Positions 1 through 6,692 are shown, counted from the first letter of the stretch. The stretch: 16,584 nucleotides of DNA from Acidaminococcaceae bacterium UBA2453 (GCA_002342505.1 DDQB01000099.1:21787-38370), one strand, 5' to 3'. Notes: a model not told the origin generated them from the sequence alone. Made by a program: numbers and translations.

Positions 1-16
1 CGGCTTTACCCGACGG

Positions 17-55
17 GGTTGCTTCCCGTTCGTTATTGCAATGGCCCGCGCACAA
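17..55. repeat. Dispersed intergenic repeat, copy A
   Basis: On the plus strand this reads GGTTGCTTCCCGTTCG followed by TTATTGCAATGG and CCCGCGCACAA. The same string, with a few substitutions, is found in two overlapping pieces between lepB and rplS: 1639-1665 carries the GCTTCCCG...CGT.ATTG part and 1533-1561 carries the CGT.ATTG.AATGGC.CGCGCACAA part. In both intergenic regions it sits immediately beside a terminator or a ribosome binding site. It encodes nothing visible and has no inverted ends; it resembles a short non-autonomous intergenic repeat. Confidence 0.55.
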
Positions 56-77
56 AAAAAGCCGGCGCAAGGCCGGC
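53..77 (-). terminator. Rho-independent terminator of lepB-rbgA
   Basis: On the minus strand a GCCGGC / GCCGGC stem with a five-base loop (CTTGC) is followed directly by seven T residues. It lies about 20 bases past the rbgA stop codon, so it closes the lepB-rbgA transcript. Confidence 0.88.
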
Positions 78-96
78 CATGTTCAGCTTGTATCTG

Positions 97-957
97 TTAC
101 GGTTCATCTAACGTAAACCGTCCCATCTTCGCAGTTTTAAATTCGTACAGGACCATCTGCTCCACTTTGTTCAGATCCAGCACGCCGCCGGCTTTTACAC
201 AGCCCCGGGCAGCGCCGATCTTTTCCATGACCGTTTCCGCCGTATCCTCCGGGGTCAGTACAATATTGTAAAACATAGCCAGCTGCTGCGGATATTTCTG
301 CAGCATTTCCTGAAGCAGCAGGATCAACGCGTCCCGCCTGTCATAGATATCATCCTTTACCGCGCCTGTCAGCGCCAGGTGCAGGCCGATTTCCGGATTT
401 TCAAACTTCGGCCACAGGACGCCGGGAGTATCCAGCAGCTGCAGCCCTTTGGCAATGGTGACCCACTGCTTCTGTTTCGTCACGCCGGGACGGTCTGAGG
501 CGATTGCTTTCACCCGCCCCGCCAGCCGATTGATCAGCGTGGATTTTCCCACATTGGGCACGCCTACGATCATCAGCCGTATGTCACGGTTCCGGACGCC
601 TTTTTTCAGCCACTTTTCCGTAACCGGACGGGCAACTTCCTTCACCAGATTCAGCATCTGCTTCACGCCTTTGCCGGTATGGCAGTCGATGGAACAGACC
701 GGGGCTCCCTCCTGCTTCAGCCTGTACAGCCAGGCTTCCGTTTTGACCGGGTCCGCCATGTCCATCTTGTTCAGCGCAATGACACGTGGTTTACTGCCTG
801 CCATCTGCCGCAGCATCGGGTTGATGCTGGAACCGGGGATCCGGGCGTCCAGCAGTTCCACCACCACGTCCACCAGACGAAGCTGGTCTTCCATCATGCG
901 GCGGGCCTTCGTCATATGCCCCGGGAACCACTGAATTTTAAAATCCTTTACATCCAT
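97..957 (-). CDS. rbgA: Ribosome biogenesis GTPase RbgA (YlqF)
   Basis: A 286-residue circularly permuted GTPase that acts late in assembly of the 50S ribosomal subunit (known for the B. subtilis protein, about 282 residues). The permuted motif order is visible: G4 NKMD at residues 63-66 precedes G1 GVPNVGKST at 132-140 and G3 DTPG at 176-179. The N-terminal QWFPGHMTKA is typical of the YlqF/YawG family. I place the start at the ATG at 957, preceded by TGAGG at good spacing; the frame extends 16 codons further but that would overlap the end of lepB. The gap to the lepB stop is only 7 bases, so the two are co-transcribed. It is followed by a strong terminator. In B. subtilis it also sits next to rplS. 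Confidence 0.95.
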   Translation of the reverse strand: MDVKDFKIQWFPGHMTKARRMMEDQLRLVDVVVELLDARIPGSSINPMLRQMAGSKPRVIALNKMDMADPVKTEAWLYRLKQEGAPVCSIDCHTGKGVKQMLNLVKEVARPVTEKWLKKGVRNRDIRLMIVGVPNVGKSTLINRLAGRVKAIASDRPGVTKQKQWVTIAKGLQLLDTPGVLWPKFENPEIGLHLALTGAVKDDIYDRRDALILLLQEMLQKYPQQLAMFYNIVLTPEDTAETVMEKIGAARGCVKAGGVLDLNKVEQMVLYEFKTAKMGRFTLDEP

Positions 958-964
958 AGCAGCC

Positions 965-1516
965 TCAAGGTAATTTACGGAATCGTTCAAACGGCCAGAA
1001 CACAACGTCAGCCCGGCCTTTTACCAGACGCAGCGGCACAAAGTCCACGTCCGCAAACCGGCTGTCTTCCGAATTATTACGGTTATCGCCCAATACAAAG
1101 ATATGATCCTTTGGCACAAGGCTCTTCCGGTAATTGGAATGATTCAGTCCTTTCGGATCCTCTTTCCATGTGTACGGCTCTTCAATCTTCTTCCCGTTGA
1201 CCAGTACGGCGCCGTCGCGCATCTCCACCGTATCGCCGCCTACCGCGATCACCCGTTTGATGAAATCGCGGCTTTCATCTTTCGGATACCGGAAGACAAT
1301 GATCTCATTCCGTTTCGGGTCCCCCAGAAAATAGCTGAATTTGTTGACGATCAGCCGTTCCTGGTTATGCAGCGTCGGATACATGGAAGTTCCTTCCACT
1401 TTATAAGGTTCAAAGATAAAGGTCCGGATGCAAAAAGCCAGCGCTACCGCGACAATAATAGAAACGAGCCAGTCGTTCAGCGAATCCTGGAACGACCCCT
1501 CAGATTTATTACTCAT
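965..1516 (-). CDS. lepB: Signal peptidase I (type I leader peptidase)
   Basis: A 183-residue membrane-bound serine protease that removes signal peptides from exported proteins. One N-terminal membrane segment runs over roughly residues 16-35. The catalytic Ser is S44 in GTSMYPTL and the catalytic Lys is K87 in RDFIKRVIA; the C-terminal box GDNRNNSEDSR is present. Length and single anchor match the short Gram-positive SipS-like form. The frame is open for 32 codons upstream, but the ATG at 1516 has AGGAGG about 10 bases before it and the preceding residues (Arg/His/Ala rich) come from the intergenic repeat, so the shorter start is chosen. It lies downstream of the rplS terminator, with no clear promoter of its own; read-through is the simplest source of transcription. 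Confidence 0.95.
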   Translation of the reverse strand: MSNKSEGSFQDSLNDWLVSIIVAVALAFCIRTFIFEPYKVEGTSMYPTLHNQERLIVNKFSYFLGDPKRNEIIVFRYPKDESRDFIKRVIAVGGDTVEMRDGAVLVNGKKIEEPYTWKEDPKGLNHSNYRKSLVPKDHIFVLGDNRNNSEDSRFADVDFVPLRLVKGRADVVFWPFERFRKLP

Positions 1517-1532
1517 ACAGTTTCTTCCTCCT

Positions 1533-1561
1533 GGACGTGCATTGTAATGGCTCGCGCACAA
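1533..1561. repeat. Dispersed intergenic repeat, copy B1
   Basis: Its first 15 bases (GGACGTGCATTGTAA) recur exactly at 1651-1665, and its last 20 (TTGTAATGGCTCGCGCACAA) match 36-55 with two substitutions. Read on the minus strand it ends immediately before the AGGAGG ribosome binding site of lepB. Confidence 0.55.
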
Positions 1562-1638
1562 CGCATCATGCTGCGCTTGCCGCTTGCATTCTGCGGTGCG
1601 CTGCAAGTACATGCCCGTTTCCGGTCAGCTTCGCCTTT

Positions 1639-1665
1639 GGCTCGCTTCCCGGACGTGCATTGTAA
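1639..1665. repeat. Dispersed intergenic repeat, copy B2
   Basis: GGCTCGCTTCCCGG then ACGTGCATTGTAA. Shares 15 exact bases with 1533-1547 and the GCTTCCCG..CGT.ATTG order with 17-39. With copy B1 it forms direct repeats 118 bases apart around a GC-rich stretch (1562-1638) in which I see no gene. Confidence 0.5.
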
Positions 1666-1696
1666 AGAAAAAGAGGACTGCCATTGCAGCCCTCTT
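1664..1696 (-). terminator. Rho-independent terminator of rplS
   Basis: Minus-strand hairpin with 11-base arms (AAGAGGGCTGC / GCAGTCCTCTT, one mismatched pair) and loop AATG, followed by TTTCTTT. It starts about 10 bases beyond the rplS stop codon. Confidence 0.85.
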
Positions 1697-1707
1697 CATA
1701 CACCATA

Positions 1708-2049
1708 TTAGCGGCGTTCACGGATACGAGCAGCTTTACCGGTGAGGTTACGCAGATAATACAGTTTTGCTCTGCGAACGATACCTTTGCGGGCTACTTC
1801 GATTTTCTCCAGACGCGGGCTGTGTACCGGGAAAGTTCTTTCTACGCCTACGCCGTAGGAAATACGGCGAACGGTGAACATTTCGCGGATACCGGAACCG
1901 CTCCGGGAAATTACTACGCCTTCAAATAACTGTACGCGTTCACGGGTACCTTCAACAACCTTAACATAAACTTTAACGGTGTCGCCGGCACGGAACTCGG
2001 GGATATCGGAACGTAACTGTTCTTTATCCAGTGCTTCAATGATGTTCAT
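1708..2049 (-). CDS. rplS: 50S ribosomal protein L19
   Basis: A 113-residue protein matching bL19 in length and sequence: FRAGDTVKVYVKVVEGTRER near the N-terminus, then the GVVISRSGSGIREMFTVRR and GVGVERTFPVHSP segments, and a basic tail ending RIRERR. It sits at the interface between the large and small subunits (family knowledge). ATG at 2049 is preceded by AGGAGG. A good promoter lies about 75 bases upstream and a terminator directly downstream, so although it belongs to the trmD block it can be transcribed alone. Confidence 0.97.
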   Translation of the reverse strand: MNIIEALDKEQLRSDIPEFRAGDTVKVYVKVVEGTRERVQLFEGVVISRSGSGIREMFTVRRISYGVGVERTFPVHSPRLEKIEVARKGIVRRAKLYYLRNLTGKAARIRERR

Positions 2050-2120
2050 TTTTTCCTCCTAGATTCATAGACGTTCATGCGACTTACTTGTGCTGCACAG
2101 CGGACCGTCCGTTTTACACG
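2050..2120 (-). promoter_or_regulatory. rplS 5' leader, possible L19 autoregulatory RNA
   Basis: About 70 bases lie between the predicted transcription start and the rplS ATG. The transcript contains self-complementary blocks (CGGACGGTCCG, GCTGTGCAGC). An L19 leader RNA motif is known upstream of rplS in Bacillota and is thought to bind L19. I cannot fold or align this to the family model, so the assignment rests on position and on the hairpin-rich content. Confidence 0.35.
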
Positions 2121-2126
2121 TGTGAT

Positions 2127-2155
2127 ATTTTACCACATATAGTATAGAGTTGCAA
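2127..2155 (-). promoter_or_regulatory. SigA-type promoter of rplS
   Basis: Minus-strand -35 TTGCAA (2150-2155), a 17-base spacer and -10 TAAAAT (2127-2132) with an upstream TGG extension. Initiation near 2120 would give a leader of about 70 bases for rplS. Confidence 0.72.
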
Positions 2156-2175
2156 GCATTTTTTTATTTATTTTT

Positions 2176-2252
2176 AAGAGGTGACCCGGCTTCGCTCCTT
2201 TCCCCGCAGCGTCGTGAAGGAGCGAACCTTTCCGGCATGGAACTGCATCTCT
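2176..2252. repeat. Imperfect palindrome between trmD and rplS
   Basis: The centre holds exact 10-base arms TTCGCTCCTT (2190-2199) and AAGGAGCGAA (2217-2226); AAGAG at the left edge and CTCTT at the right edge extend the symmetry. On the minus strand the sequence after the hairpin is A-rich, not T-rich, so it is a poor intrinsic terminator. It may be a REP-like element or an RNA-stabilising hairpin at the 3' end of the trmD operon. Confidence 0.5.
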
Positions 2253-2272
2253 TACGCAGAAAGCATTATAAA

Positions 2273-3010
2273 TCAATCTGCTTCCAGTTCTTCCCTGATT
2301 TCTTTCAACAGCTTCGCATCCTGCTTATCCGGTTCTGCCGGCAGCATGTCGGGCCGCAACAGCAGGGTGGCTTTCAGGGCCTGTTTGCGCCGCCACAGCG
2401 CAATGAGCTTGTGGTTCCCGTTCCGCAGCACTTCCGGGACCTCCATCCCTTCAAATACCACAGGACGGGTATACTGGGGATATTCCAGCAGCCCGCTGGA
2501 AAAGGAATCCTCTTCCGCGCTGGCCAGCTTCCCCAGCACGCCGGGCACGAAACGGCTCACCGCATCCATGATCATGAGAGCGGGCAGTTCCCCTCCCGTC
2601 AGCACAAAGTCGCCGATGCTCACCTTACGGTCTACCCAATGGTAAATCCGCTCGTCAAACCCTTCGTAATGACCGCAGACAAAAATCAGCCCGGTTTCCT
2701 CTCTGGCCCAGGTCTCCGCAAGTTCCTGCCTGAAGGTCACGCCGCCCGGGCTCATGGCAATCACCGGCGCGCCGGGCGCTTTGGCTTTCGCCGCCCGAAT
2801 GGCTTCCACCACCGGTTCCGGTTTCAGCACCATTCCCACGCCGCCTCCAAAAGGCGCATCGTCTACCGAATGATGCCGGTCCATGGAAAAGTCCCTGGGA
2901 TTGACGCATTCCATCTCAATGAGGCCCGCGTCAAGACCGCGTTTTAACATGCTGTGCCCTGCAGCCGCCTGGATCTGCTCCGGGAAGAGAGTAACAAATA
3001 CAAATTTCAT
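2273..3010 (-). CDS. trmD: tRNA (guanine-37-N1) methyltransferase
   Basis: A 245-residue SPOUT methyltransferase that makes m1G37 next to the anticodon using S-adenosylmethionine, preventing +1 frameshifts. The trefoil-knot signature is clear: GHYEGFDERI, then VSIGDFVLTGGELPALM and DAVSRFVPGVLG (roughly residues 111-160). The N-terminus MKFVFVTLFPE and the GGGVGMVLKPEP segment are also typical. ATG at 3010 has a GAGGAA ribosome binding site. The gene follows rimM after 51 bases and is the last member of the ylxM operon before the palindrome. Confidence 0.97.
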   Translation of the reverse strand: MKFVFVTLFPEQIQAAAGHSMLKRGLDAGLIEMECVNPRDFSMDRHHSVDDAPFGGGVGMVLKPEPVVEAIRAAKAKAPGAPVIAMSPGGVTFRQELAETWAREETGLIFVCGHYEGFDERIYHWVDRKVSIGDFVLTGGELPALMIMDAVSRFVPGVLGKLASAEEDSFSSGLLEYPQYTRPVVFEGMEVPEVLRNGNHKLIALWRRKQALKATLLLRPDMLPAEPDKQDAKLLKEIREELEAD

Positions 3011-3061
3011 GGAACGTTTCCTCGCTCGCTATACCTGTCCCGCCGGATGCGGAACCCGTCG

Positions 3062-3568
3062 TTACCGTATGTCTTCCTCGTCCCACTCGGGCAGACGCAC
3101 CACGATCCGTTTGCCGGGCAGGTCGATCTCCCGGATGTTGTCCGGAATATTCGCTACCAGAATATCTTTCCCTTCCGGCGGCGCGATGACATACACATCC
3201 CGGCTGCCGGTAGGCAGCACATCCTTAAACGTACCGATGCGGTTTCCGGCTTCGTCAAAGACGGGAAGCCCGATCAGATCGCCTACATAATAGCGCCCTT
3301 CGGGAAGTTCCGGCATATCTTCCCGGTACACCGAAACCTTCTGCCCCCGAAGCGCCTGAGCCGCTTCCATGGTAGTGATTTCTGCCGCCTTCACCAGGAT
3401 GACATTCTTATGGGGCCGGGCGCTGACGATCTGCAGCCTCCTGCCGTCCGGCAGCAGCAGATAGTCCATATCCATAAACAGCTGCACATTGGAGGTCAGC
3501 GGCATAATACGTAAATCGCCCCGCACACCGTGCGGAGCGACTATCTGTCCTAATACAACTTTTTCCAT
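3062..3568 (-). CDS. rimM: 16S rRNA processing protein RimM
   Basis: A 168-residue ribosome maturation factor that assists assembly of the 30S head by binding uS19. The N-terminal beta-barrel domain begins MEKVVLGQIVAPHGVRGDLR, close to the family consensus GKIVNTHGIRGEVK, and the C-terminal PRC-barrel domain includes YYVGDLIGLPV (about residues 92-102) and the LPEWDEEDI end. It starts 7 bases after the ylqD stop with only a weak ribosome binding site, suggesting coupled translation. rimM-trmD order is standard. Confidence 0.95.
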   Translation of the reverse strand: MEKVVLGQIVAPHGVRGDLRIMPLTSNVQLFMDMDYLLLPDGRRLQIVSARPHKNVILVKAAEITTMEAAQALRGQKVSVYREDMPELPEGRYYVGDLIGLPVFDEAGNRIGTFKDVLPTGSRDVYVIAPPEGKDILVANIPDNIREIDLPGKRIVVRLPEWDEEDIR

Positions 3569-3575
3569 CTTATGC

Positions 3576-3983
3576 TCACATACGGAAAGCGATGATCTTT
3601 CCGTCTTCTGTCAAAATTTCGGCGCCCATCAACGCATGCAGGTCGTCGCCAATCTTTACTTCCACGGTGCGTTCCAGCGTGCCATGCCCTACTTCTGCGC
3701 CTAACTGCAGTTCCTGCGCCTGCTTCAGCTGCGCTTCCGCTTCTTCTTTGGCATCCGTGCGTTTTTTGCGCTCCACTTCGATCTGCTCACGCAGACGGGG
3801 CGCTGCGGAAAGGTCGTTAGCAGCCTGATTCATGACCTGTTTGGCCTGGAAATCAAACTGGTTCAGATCCAATTCCATCTGTTTTATAGTGTTTTGGAGG
3901 TCTCCAATAATTTTCAGCTTCAAATCTTCCGTAACCTTAGCTTTGATAGCTACGGGAACACGAACGAACATAGAATCTGCCAT
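3576..3983 (-). CDS. ylqD: YlqD family protein
   Basis: A 135-residue protein of the YlqD family, of unknown function, found at this operon position in Bacillota. The N-terminal VRVPVAIKAKVTED segment is followed by a charged, Gln/Glu/Lys-rich helical stretch (about residues 35-100, coiled-coil-like) and a C-terminal beta segment (TVEVKIGDDLHALMGAEILT) probably contacting the partner. I start at the ATG at 3983, which has AAAGGTGG eight bases upstream; an in-frame GTG four codons earlier overlaps that ribosome binding site. It lies between khpA and rimM, so a ribosome- or RNA-related role is likely from context only. Confidence 0.85.
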   Translation of the reverse strand: MADSMFVRVPVAIKAKVTEDLKLKIIGDLQNTIKQMELDLNQFDFQAKQVMNQAANDLSAAPRLREQIEVERKKRTDAKEEAEAQLKQAQELQLGAEVGHGTLERTVEVKIGDDLHALMGAEILTEDGKIIAFRM

Positions 3984-4020
3984 AAAATATACCACCTTTA
4001 CGAATCCGTTACGAATCTTC

Positions 4021-4251
4021 TTATTCTACGATCTCTACGATAACCTTCACGTTTTCACGGGTTGCAACCGCCTTCATAATGGAGCGGATCGCTTTCGCTA
4101 TGCGGCCCTGCTTGCCAATGACTTTTCCCATATCATCAGGGGCAACATGGAGGCGGAGTACAGTAGTGGTACCGGTTGTTTCCTCCTCCACTGCCACTGC
4201 AGACGGATTGCTAACCAGAGACTTGGCCATAACTTCTACCAATTCTTTCAC
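4021..4251 (-). CDS. khpA: KH-domain RNA-binding protein KhpA (YlqC)
   Basis: A 76-residue single KH domain protein. The RNA-binding GxxG loop is GKQG within GKVIGKQGRIAKAIRS. In other Bacillota KhpA partners KhpB/EloR and influences RNA levels and cell elongation (family knowledge). The start is GTG at 4251, giving MKELVEVMAKSL, which matches the family N-terminus; AAAGGA lies 10 bases upstream. Another in-frame GTG at 4260 is nearly fused to that ribosome binding site and is less likely. It follows rpsP by 19 bases. Confidence 0.93.
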   Translation of the reverse strand: MKELVEVMAKSLVSNPSAVAVEEETTGTTTVLRLHVAPDDMGKVIGKQGRIAKAIRSIMKAVATRENVKVIVEIVE

Positions 4252-4270
4252 GCAATTCACGTCCTTTCAA

Positions 4271-4543
4271 TTACTTTGCGTTTTTCGCTTCAGCAAACTT
4301 TTTCATGATACCCTGTTTGCTGAACAGGTTTTTCACGGTATCGGTCGGCTGCGCGCCGTTGCCCATCCATTTCAGTGCTTTTTCTTCGTCGATTTTTACA
4401 GCGGCCGGATTCACGGTGGAATCGTAGGTGCCGATGGTTTCGATGAATTTGCCGTCACGCGGAGAACGTGCGTCAGCTACAACGATACGATAGAACGGAA
4501 CTTTCTTTGCGCCCATACGTTTTAAACGGATCTTTACTGCCAT
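4271..4543 (-). CDS. rpsP: 30S ribosomal protein S16
   Basis: A 90-residue bS16: N-terminus MAVKIRLKRMGAKKVPFYR, then VVADARSPRDGKFIETIGTY and the KWMGNGAQPTDTVKNLF segment. It is a small-subunit body protein needed early in 30S assembly. The ATG at 4543 has AGGAGGTGA eight bases upstream, a near-perfect ribosome binding site as expected for a highly expressed gene. It lies 44 bases after ffh in the standard ffh-rpsP-khpA order. Confidence 0.98.
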   Translation of the reverse strand: MAVKIRLKRMGAKKVPFYRIVVADARSPRDGKFIETIGTYDSTVNPAAVKIDEEKALKWMGNGAQPTDTVKNLFSKQGIMKKFAEAKNAK

Positions 4544-4587
4544 TTCAGATTCACCTCCTTACAATGTGACATTCTAACTTTGATAAT

Positions 4588-5940
4588 TTACTGTTTATGC
4601 ATAAAGGGAAGCATCTTGCTGCCCTTTGAAGCAAACTTAGCCATTCCCTGCATCTTCTTCATCAGCTTTTTGCTGTCGTCAAAGTTCTTCAGCAGGCGGT
4701 TCACATCCTGGACCTTCATACCGGAGCCCGCAGCGATACGTTTGCGTCGGCTGCCGTTGATGATCTCCGGCCTCTGCCGTTCCTTCGGCGTCATGGCGCG
4801 GATGATCGCTTCCACCCTGGCGAATTCCTTCTCGTCTACATTGGCTTCTTTCAGCTTCTGGCTGAGACCGCCCATACCGGGGATCATACCCAGGATCGTA
4901 TCCAGGGAACCCAGCTTTTTAATCTGCTGCATCTGTTCCAGGAACTGTTCCAGCGTAAACTCATCTTTCTTGAGCTTCTTTTCCGCCTCCAGCACTTTAG
5001 CCAGATCGGTGGTATCCTTGATCTTGTCGATCAGGGACAGGATATCGCCCATGCCCAGGATACGGGACGCCATACGGTCCGGGTAAAACGGCTCCAGGGC
5101 GTCCAGCTTTTCGCCCATACCCACAAATTTCACCGGACAGCCTGTCACTTCCCTTACGGAAAGCACCGCGCCGCCCCGGGCGTCGCCGTCCAGCTTGGTC
5201 ACGATAAGGCCGGTGAGGCCCAGATCTTTATTGAATGTATCGGCGACCGTGACCGCGTCCTGACCGGTCATGGCGTCGATGGTCAGCAGGATTTCATGAG
5301 GCTGCACCGTTGCTTTGATGTTCTGCAGCTCTTCCATGAGCTTTTCATCAATGTGCAGACGGCCGGCGGTATCGATAATGATAGTGTCACAGGCCAGATG
5401 CGCCGCTTTATCCAGAGACTGGCGGGCGATCTCTACCGGGGACACTTCGTTGCCCAGGGAGAAAACAGGAACACCCACCTGTTCGCCCAATACCTGCAGC
5501 TGGGTGATAGCAGCCGGACGGTATACGTCGGCAGCAACCAGCAGCGGGCTCTTATGTTTCTTCTTTAAATTGTAAGCCAGCTTGCCAACCGTCGTAGTCT
5601 TACCGGCGCCCTGCAGACCGACCAGCATGATGATGGTGGGAGGTTTCGGAGCGACCGTCAGCTTGGACTGGGTTCCGCCCAGCAGTTCCGTCAGCTCTTC
5701 GTCAACGATCTTGATGATCTGCTGACTGGGGTTCAGGTTCTGCTGGATCTCTGCGCCCAGCGCGCGTTCTTTGATTTTAGCCACAAAGTTTTTTACAACT
5801 TTGAAGTTTACGTCGGCCTCTAACAACGCCATGCGCACTTCACGCAGAGGCGCTTTTAAATCTTCTTCGGTTATTTCTTTCGTGCCGCGGAACATCTTAA
5901 TCGCGTTCTGCAGCCGTTCAGACAAACTCTCAAAAGCCAT
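4588..5940 (-). CDS. ffh: Signal recognition particle protein Ffh (SRP54)
   Basis: A 450-residue SRP GTPase that binds 4.5S/scRNA and signal sequences and docks on FtsY. The N domain is at about 1-85. The G domain shows G1 GLQGAGKT at 108-115, the DTAGR motif at 190-194 and TKLDGD at 248-253. The Met-rich M domain occupies about 300-450, including ILGMIPGMGG and the SGMKVQDVNRLLKNF helix, ending MLPFMHKQ. Length is normal for the family. It follows ylxM by 36 bases with an AGGT ribosome binding site. Its receptor FtsY is encoded upstream, beyond the Nif11 and DUF554 insertion. Confidence 0.98.
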   Translation of the reverse strand: MAFESLSERLQNAIKMFRGTKEITEEDLKAPLREVRMALLEADVNFKVVKNFVAKIKERALGAEIQQNLNPSQQIIKIVDEELTELLGGTQSKLTVAPKPPTIIMLVGLQGAGKTTTVGKLAYNLKKKHKSPLLVAADVYRPAAITQLQVLGEQVGVPVFSLGNEVSPVEIARQSLDKAAHLACDTIIIDTAGRLHIDEKLMEELQNIKATVQPHEILLTIDAMTGQDAVTVADTFNKDLGLTGLIVTKLDGDARGGAVLSVREVTGCPVKFVGMGEKLDALEPFYPDRMASRILGMGDILSLIDKIKDTTDLAKVLEAEKKLKKDEFTLEQFLEQMQQIKKLGSLDTILGMIPGMGGLSQKLKEANVDEKEFARVEAIIRAMTPKERQRPEIINGSRRKRIAAGSGMKVQDVNRLLKNFDDSKKLMKKMQGMAKFASKGSKMLPFMHKQ

Positions 5941-5976
5941 TCAGTTACCTGCTTTCATTCCCTGCGGAAACGCGGC

Positions 5977-6342
5977 TCAGCTCTCCTGCGTCTCCTGTAA
6001 TTTTACCAGTATTTCGCGCAACCGGTTCAGTTCTTTATAGTCCTGCTTTTTCTCCGCACGGTCCAGGATCGCTTCCGCCTCTTCCGTCAGCTTCCTCGTT
6101 TTTTCCATGCGCAGTAAAAAGCCCAGTATCTTTTCGTAATGCTCCAGGGTCTGCTCTACCCGCTTCAGCAGATCGTGGACAGCCTGCCGGGACACCTGCA
6201 TCTCCTCGGCAACCTCGGCCAGGGAACAATCTTCACAGAAATACAGCTCCAGACATTGCTGCTGCTTCTTTGTCAGCAACGCGCCATAGGTTTCGTACAG
6301 ACTGCCGAAACGGATGCGGTCGTTAAAATCATTCGCTGCCAT
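5977..6342 (-). CDS. ylxM: YlxM (UPF0122) SRP-associated HTH protein
   Basis: A 121-residue protein of the YlxM/p13 family, which in Streptococcus and Bacillus is linked to the SRP. A sigma70 region-4-like helix-turn-helix is visible: LTKKQQQCLELYF, then SLAEVAEEMQVSRQAVHD (about residues 23-60), followed by a charged C-terminal helix. The adjacent ffh supports the assignment. ATG at 6342 follows GGGAG, and a perfect consensus promoter lies 36 bases upstream of the start codon, so ylxM is the first gene of the ylxM-ffh-rpsP-khpA-ylqD-rimM-trmD operon. Confidence 0.93.
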   Translation of the reverse strand: MAANDFNDRIRFGSLYETYGALLTKKQQQCLELYFCEDCSLAEVAEEMQVSRQAVHDLLKRVEQTLEHYEKILGFLLRMEKTRKLTEEAEAILDRAEKKQDYKELNRLREILVKLQETQES

Positions 6343-6377
6343 TCCGATACTCCCATTCCCTTTTACTCAACGTATGC

Positions 6378-6406
6378 ATTATACACGCAGAACAGAAAGC
6401 TGTCAA
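6378..6406 (-). promoter_or_regulatory. Perfect consensus sigma70/SigA promoter of the ylxM-ffh operon
   Basis: Minus strand: -35 TTGACA (6401-6406), exactly 17 bases, -10 TATAAT (6378-6383). Initiation near 6371 gives a leader of about 28 bases before the ylxM ATG. Both hexamers are identical to consensus. The -35 lies inside a perfect inverted repeat (6397-6426). Confidence 0.88.
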
Positions 6407-6426
6407 GCATTTTTACTTGACAGCTT
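6397..6426. promoter_or_regulatory. Perfect 11-base inverted repeat overlapping the -35 box
   Basis: AAGCTGTCAAG (6397-6407), eight-base loop, CTTGACAGCTT (6416-6426). The arm nearer the gene contains the -35 TTGACA, so a protein bound here would block polymerase. On the minus strand the second arm is followed by TTCTG, so the hairpin could also weakly terminate transcripts arriving from the Nif11 genes. Operator, terminator remnant or both are possible. Confidence 0.5.
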
Positions 6427-6511
6427 ATATTTCTGATAAAAACGCATGTAAACCGACAAATCCAATGTAATTGTGCAAAAGATGAGTAAACATGTAAAAG
6501 ATGATACCCAT

Positions 6512-6568
6512 CTGCTCACGAAGTAAACCAAGCATGTGTGCAATGCCATTAAATTAACGTCTTTAAGG
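6512..6568. repeat. 57-base direct repeat, copy 1 (3' flank of a Nif11 remnant)
   Basis: Starts CTGCTCACGAAGTAAACCAA and ends CTTTAAGG. It matches 7442-7498 at 53 of 57 positions with no gaps. Both copies lie downstream of broken Nif11 leader sequences, so they are best read as a duplicated 3' flank. The remaining bases of this gap, 6427-6511, hold no gene that I can see. Confidence 0.8.
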
Positions 6569-6578
6569 TGCTTTTTCT

Positions 6579-6662
6579 TTACTCATTTTTCAATGCCACA
6601 TCATCCAGCTCGAAGTCGGCAAGCTCTGCCATGTATGCCTCGACCTTCGTCAGTTCGTTCAT
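6579..6662 (-). pseudogene. Nif11 leader remnant with internal deletion
   Basis: A 27-codon frame starting MNELTKVEAYMAEL, followed by ADFELDDVALKNE and a stop. It is the leader of the neighbouring peptides with the middle missing: NELTK (residues 6-10 of the intact leader) is joined almost directly to EAYMAELxDFELD (about 42-54), then stops before the VAGG cleavage site. Intact leaders contain ELTK twice (7-10 and 35-38), so an in-frame deletion between these two short repeats explains the join. There is no recognisable ribosome binding site upstream and no core. It lies 30 bases after the stop of the first intact precursor. Confidence 0.75.
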
Positions 6663-6692
6663 GTTGATTAATGCTCGCCGATACAATCATTA

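Noticed and set aside
958..1005. N-terminal extension of rbgA starting at 1005
   Set aside because: It would overlap the end of lepB; the ATG at 957 has a ribosome binding site and gives the usual family N-terminus.
1517..1612. N-terminal extension of lepB starting at 1612
   Set aside because: The added 32 residues derive from the intergenic repeat; the ATG at 1516 has AGGAGG upstream and gives a normal SipS-like protein.
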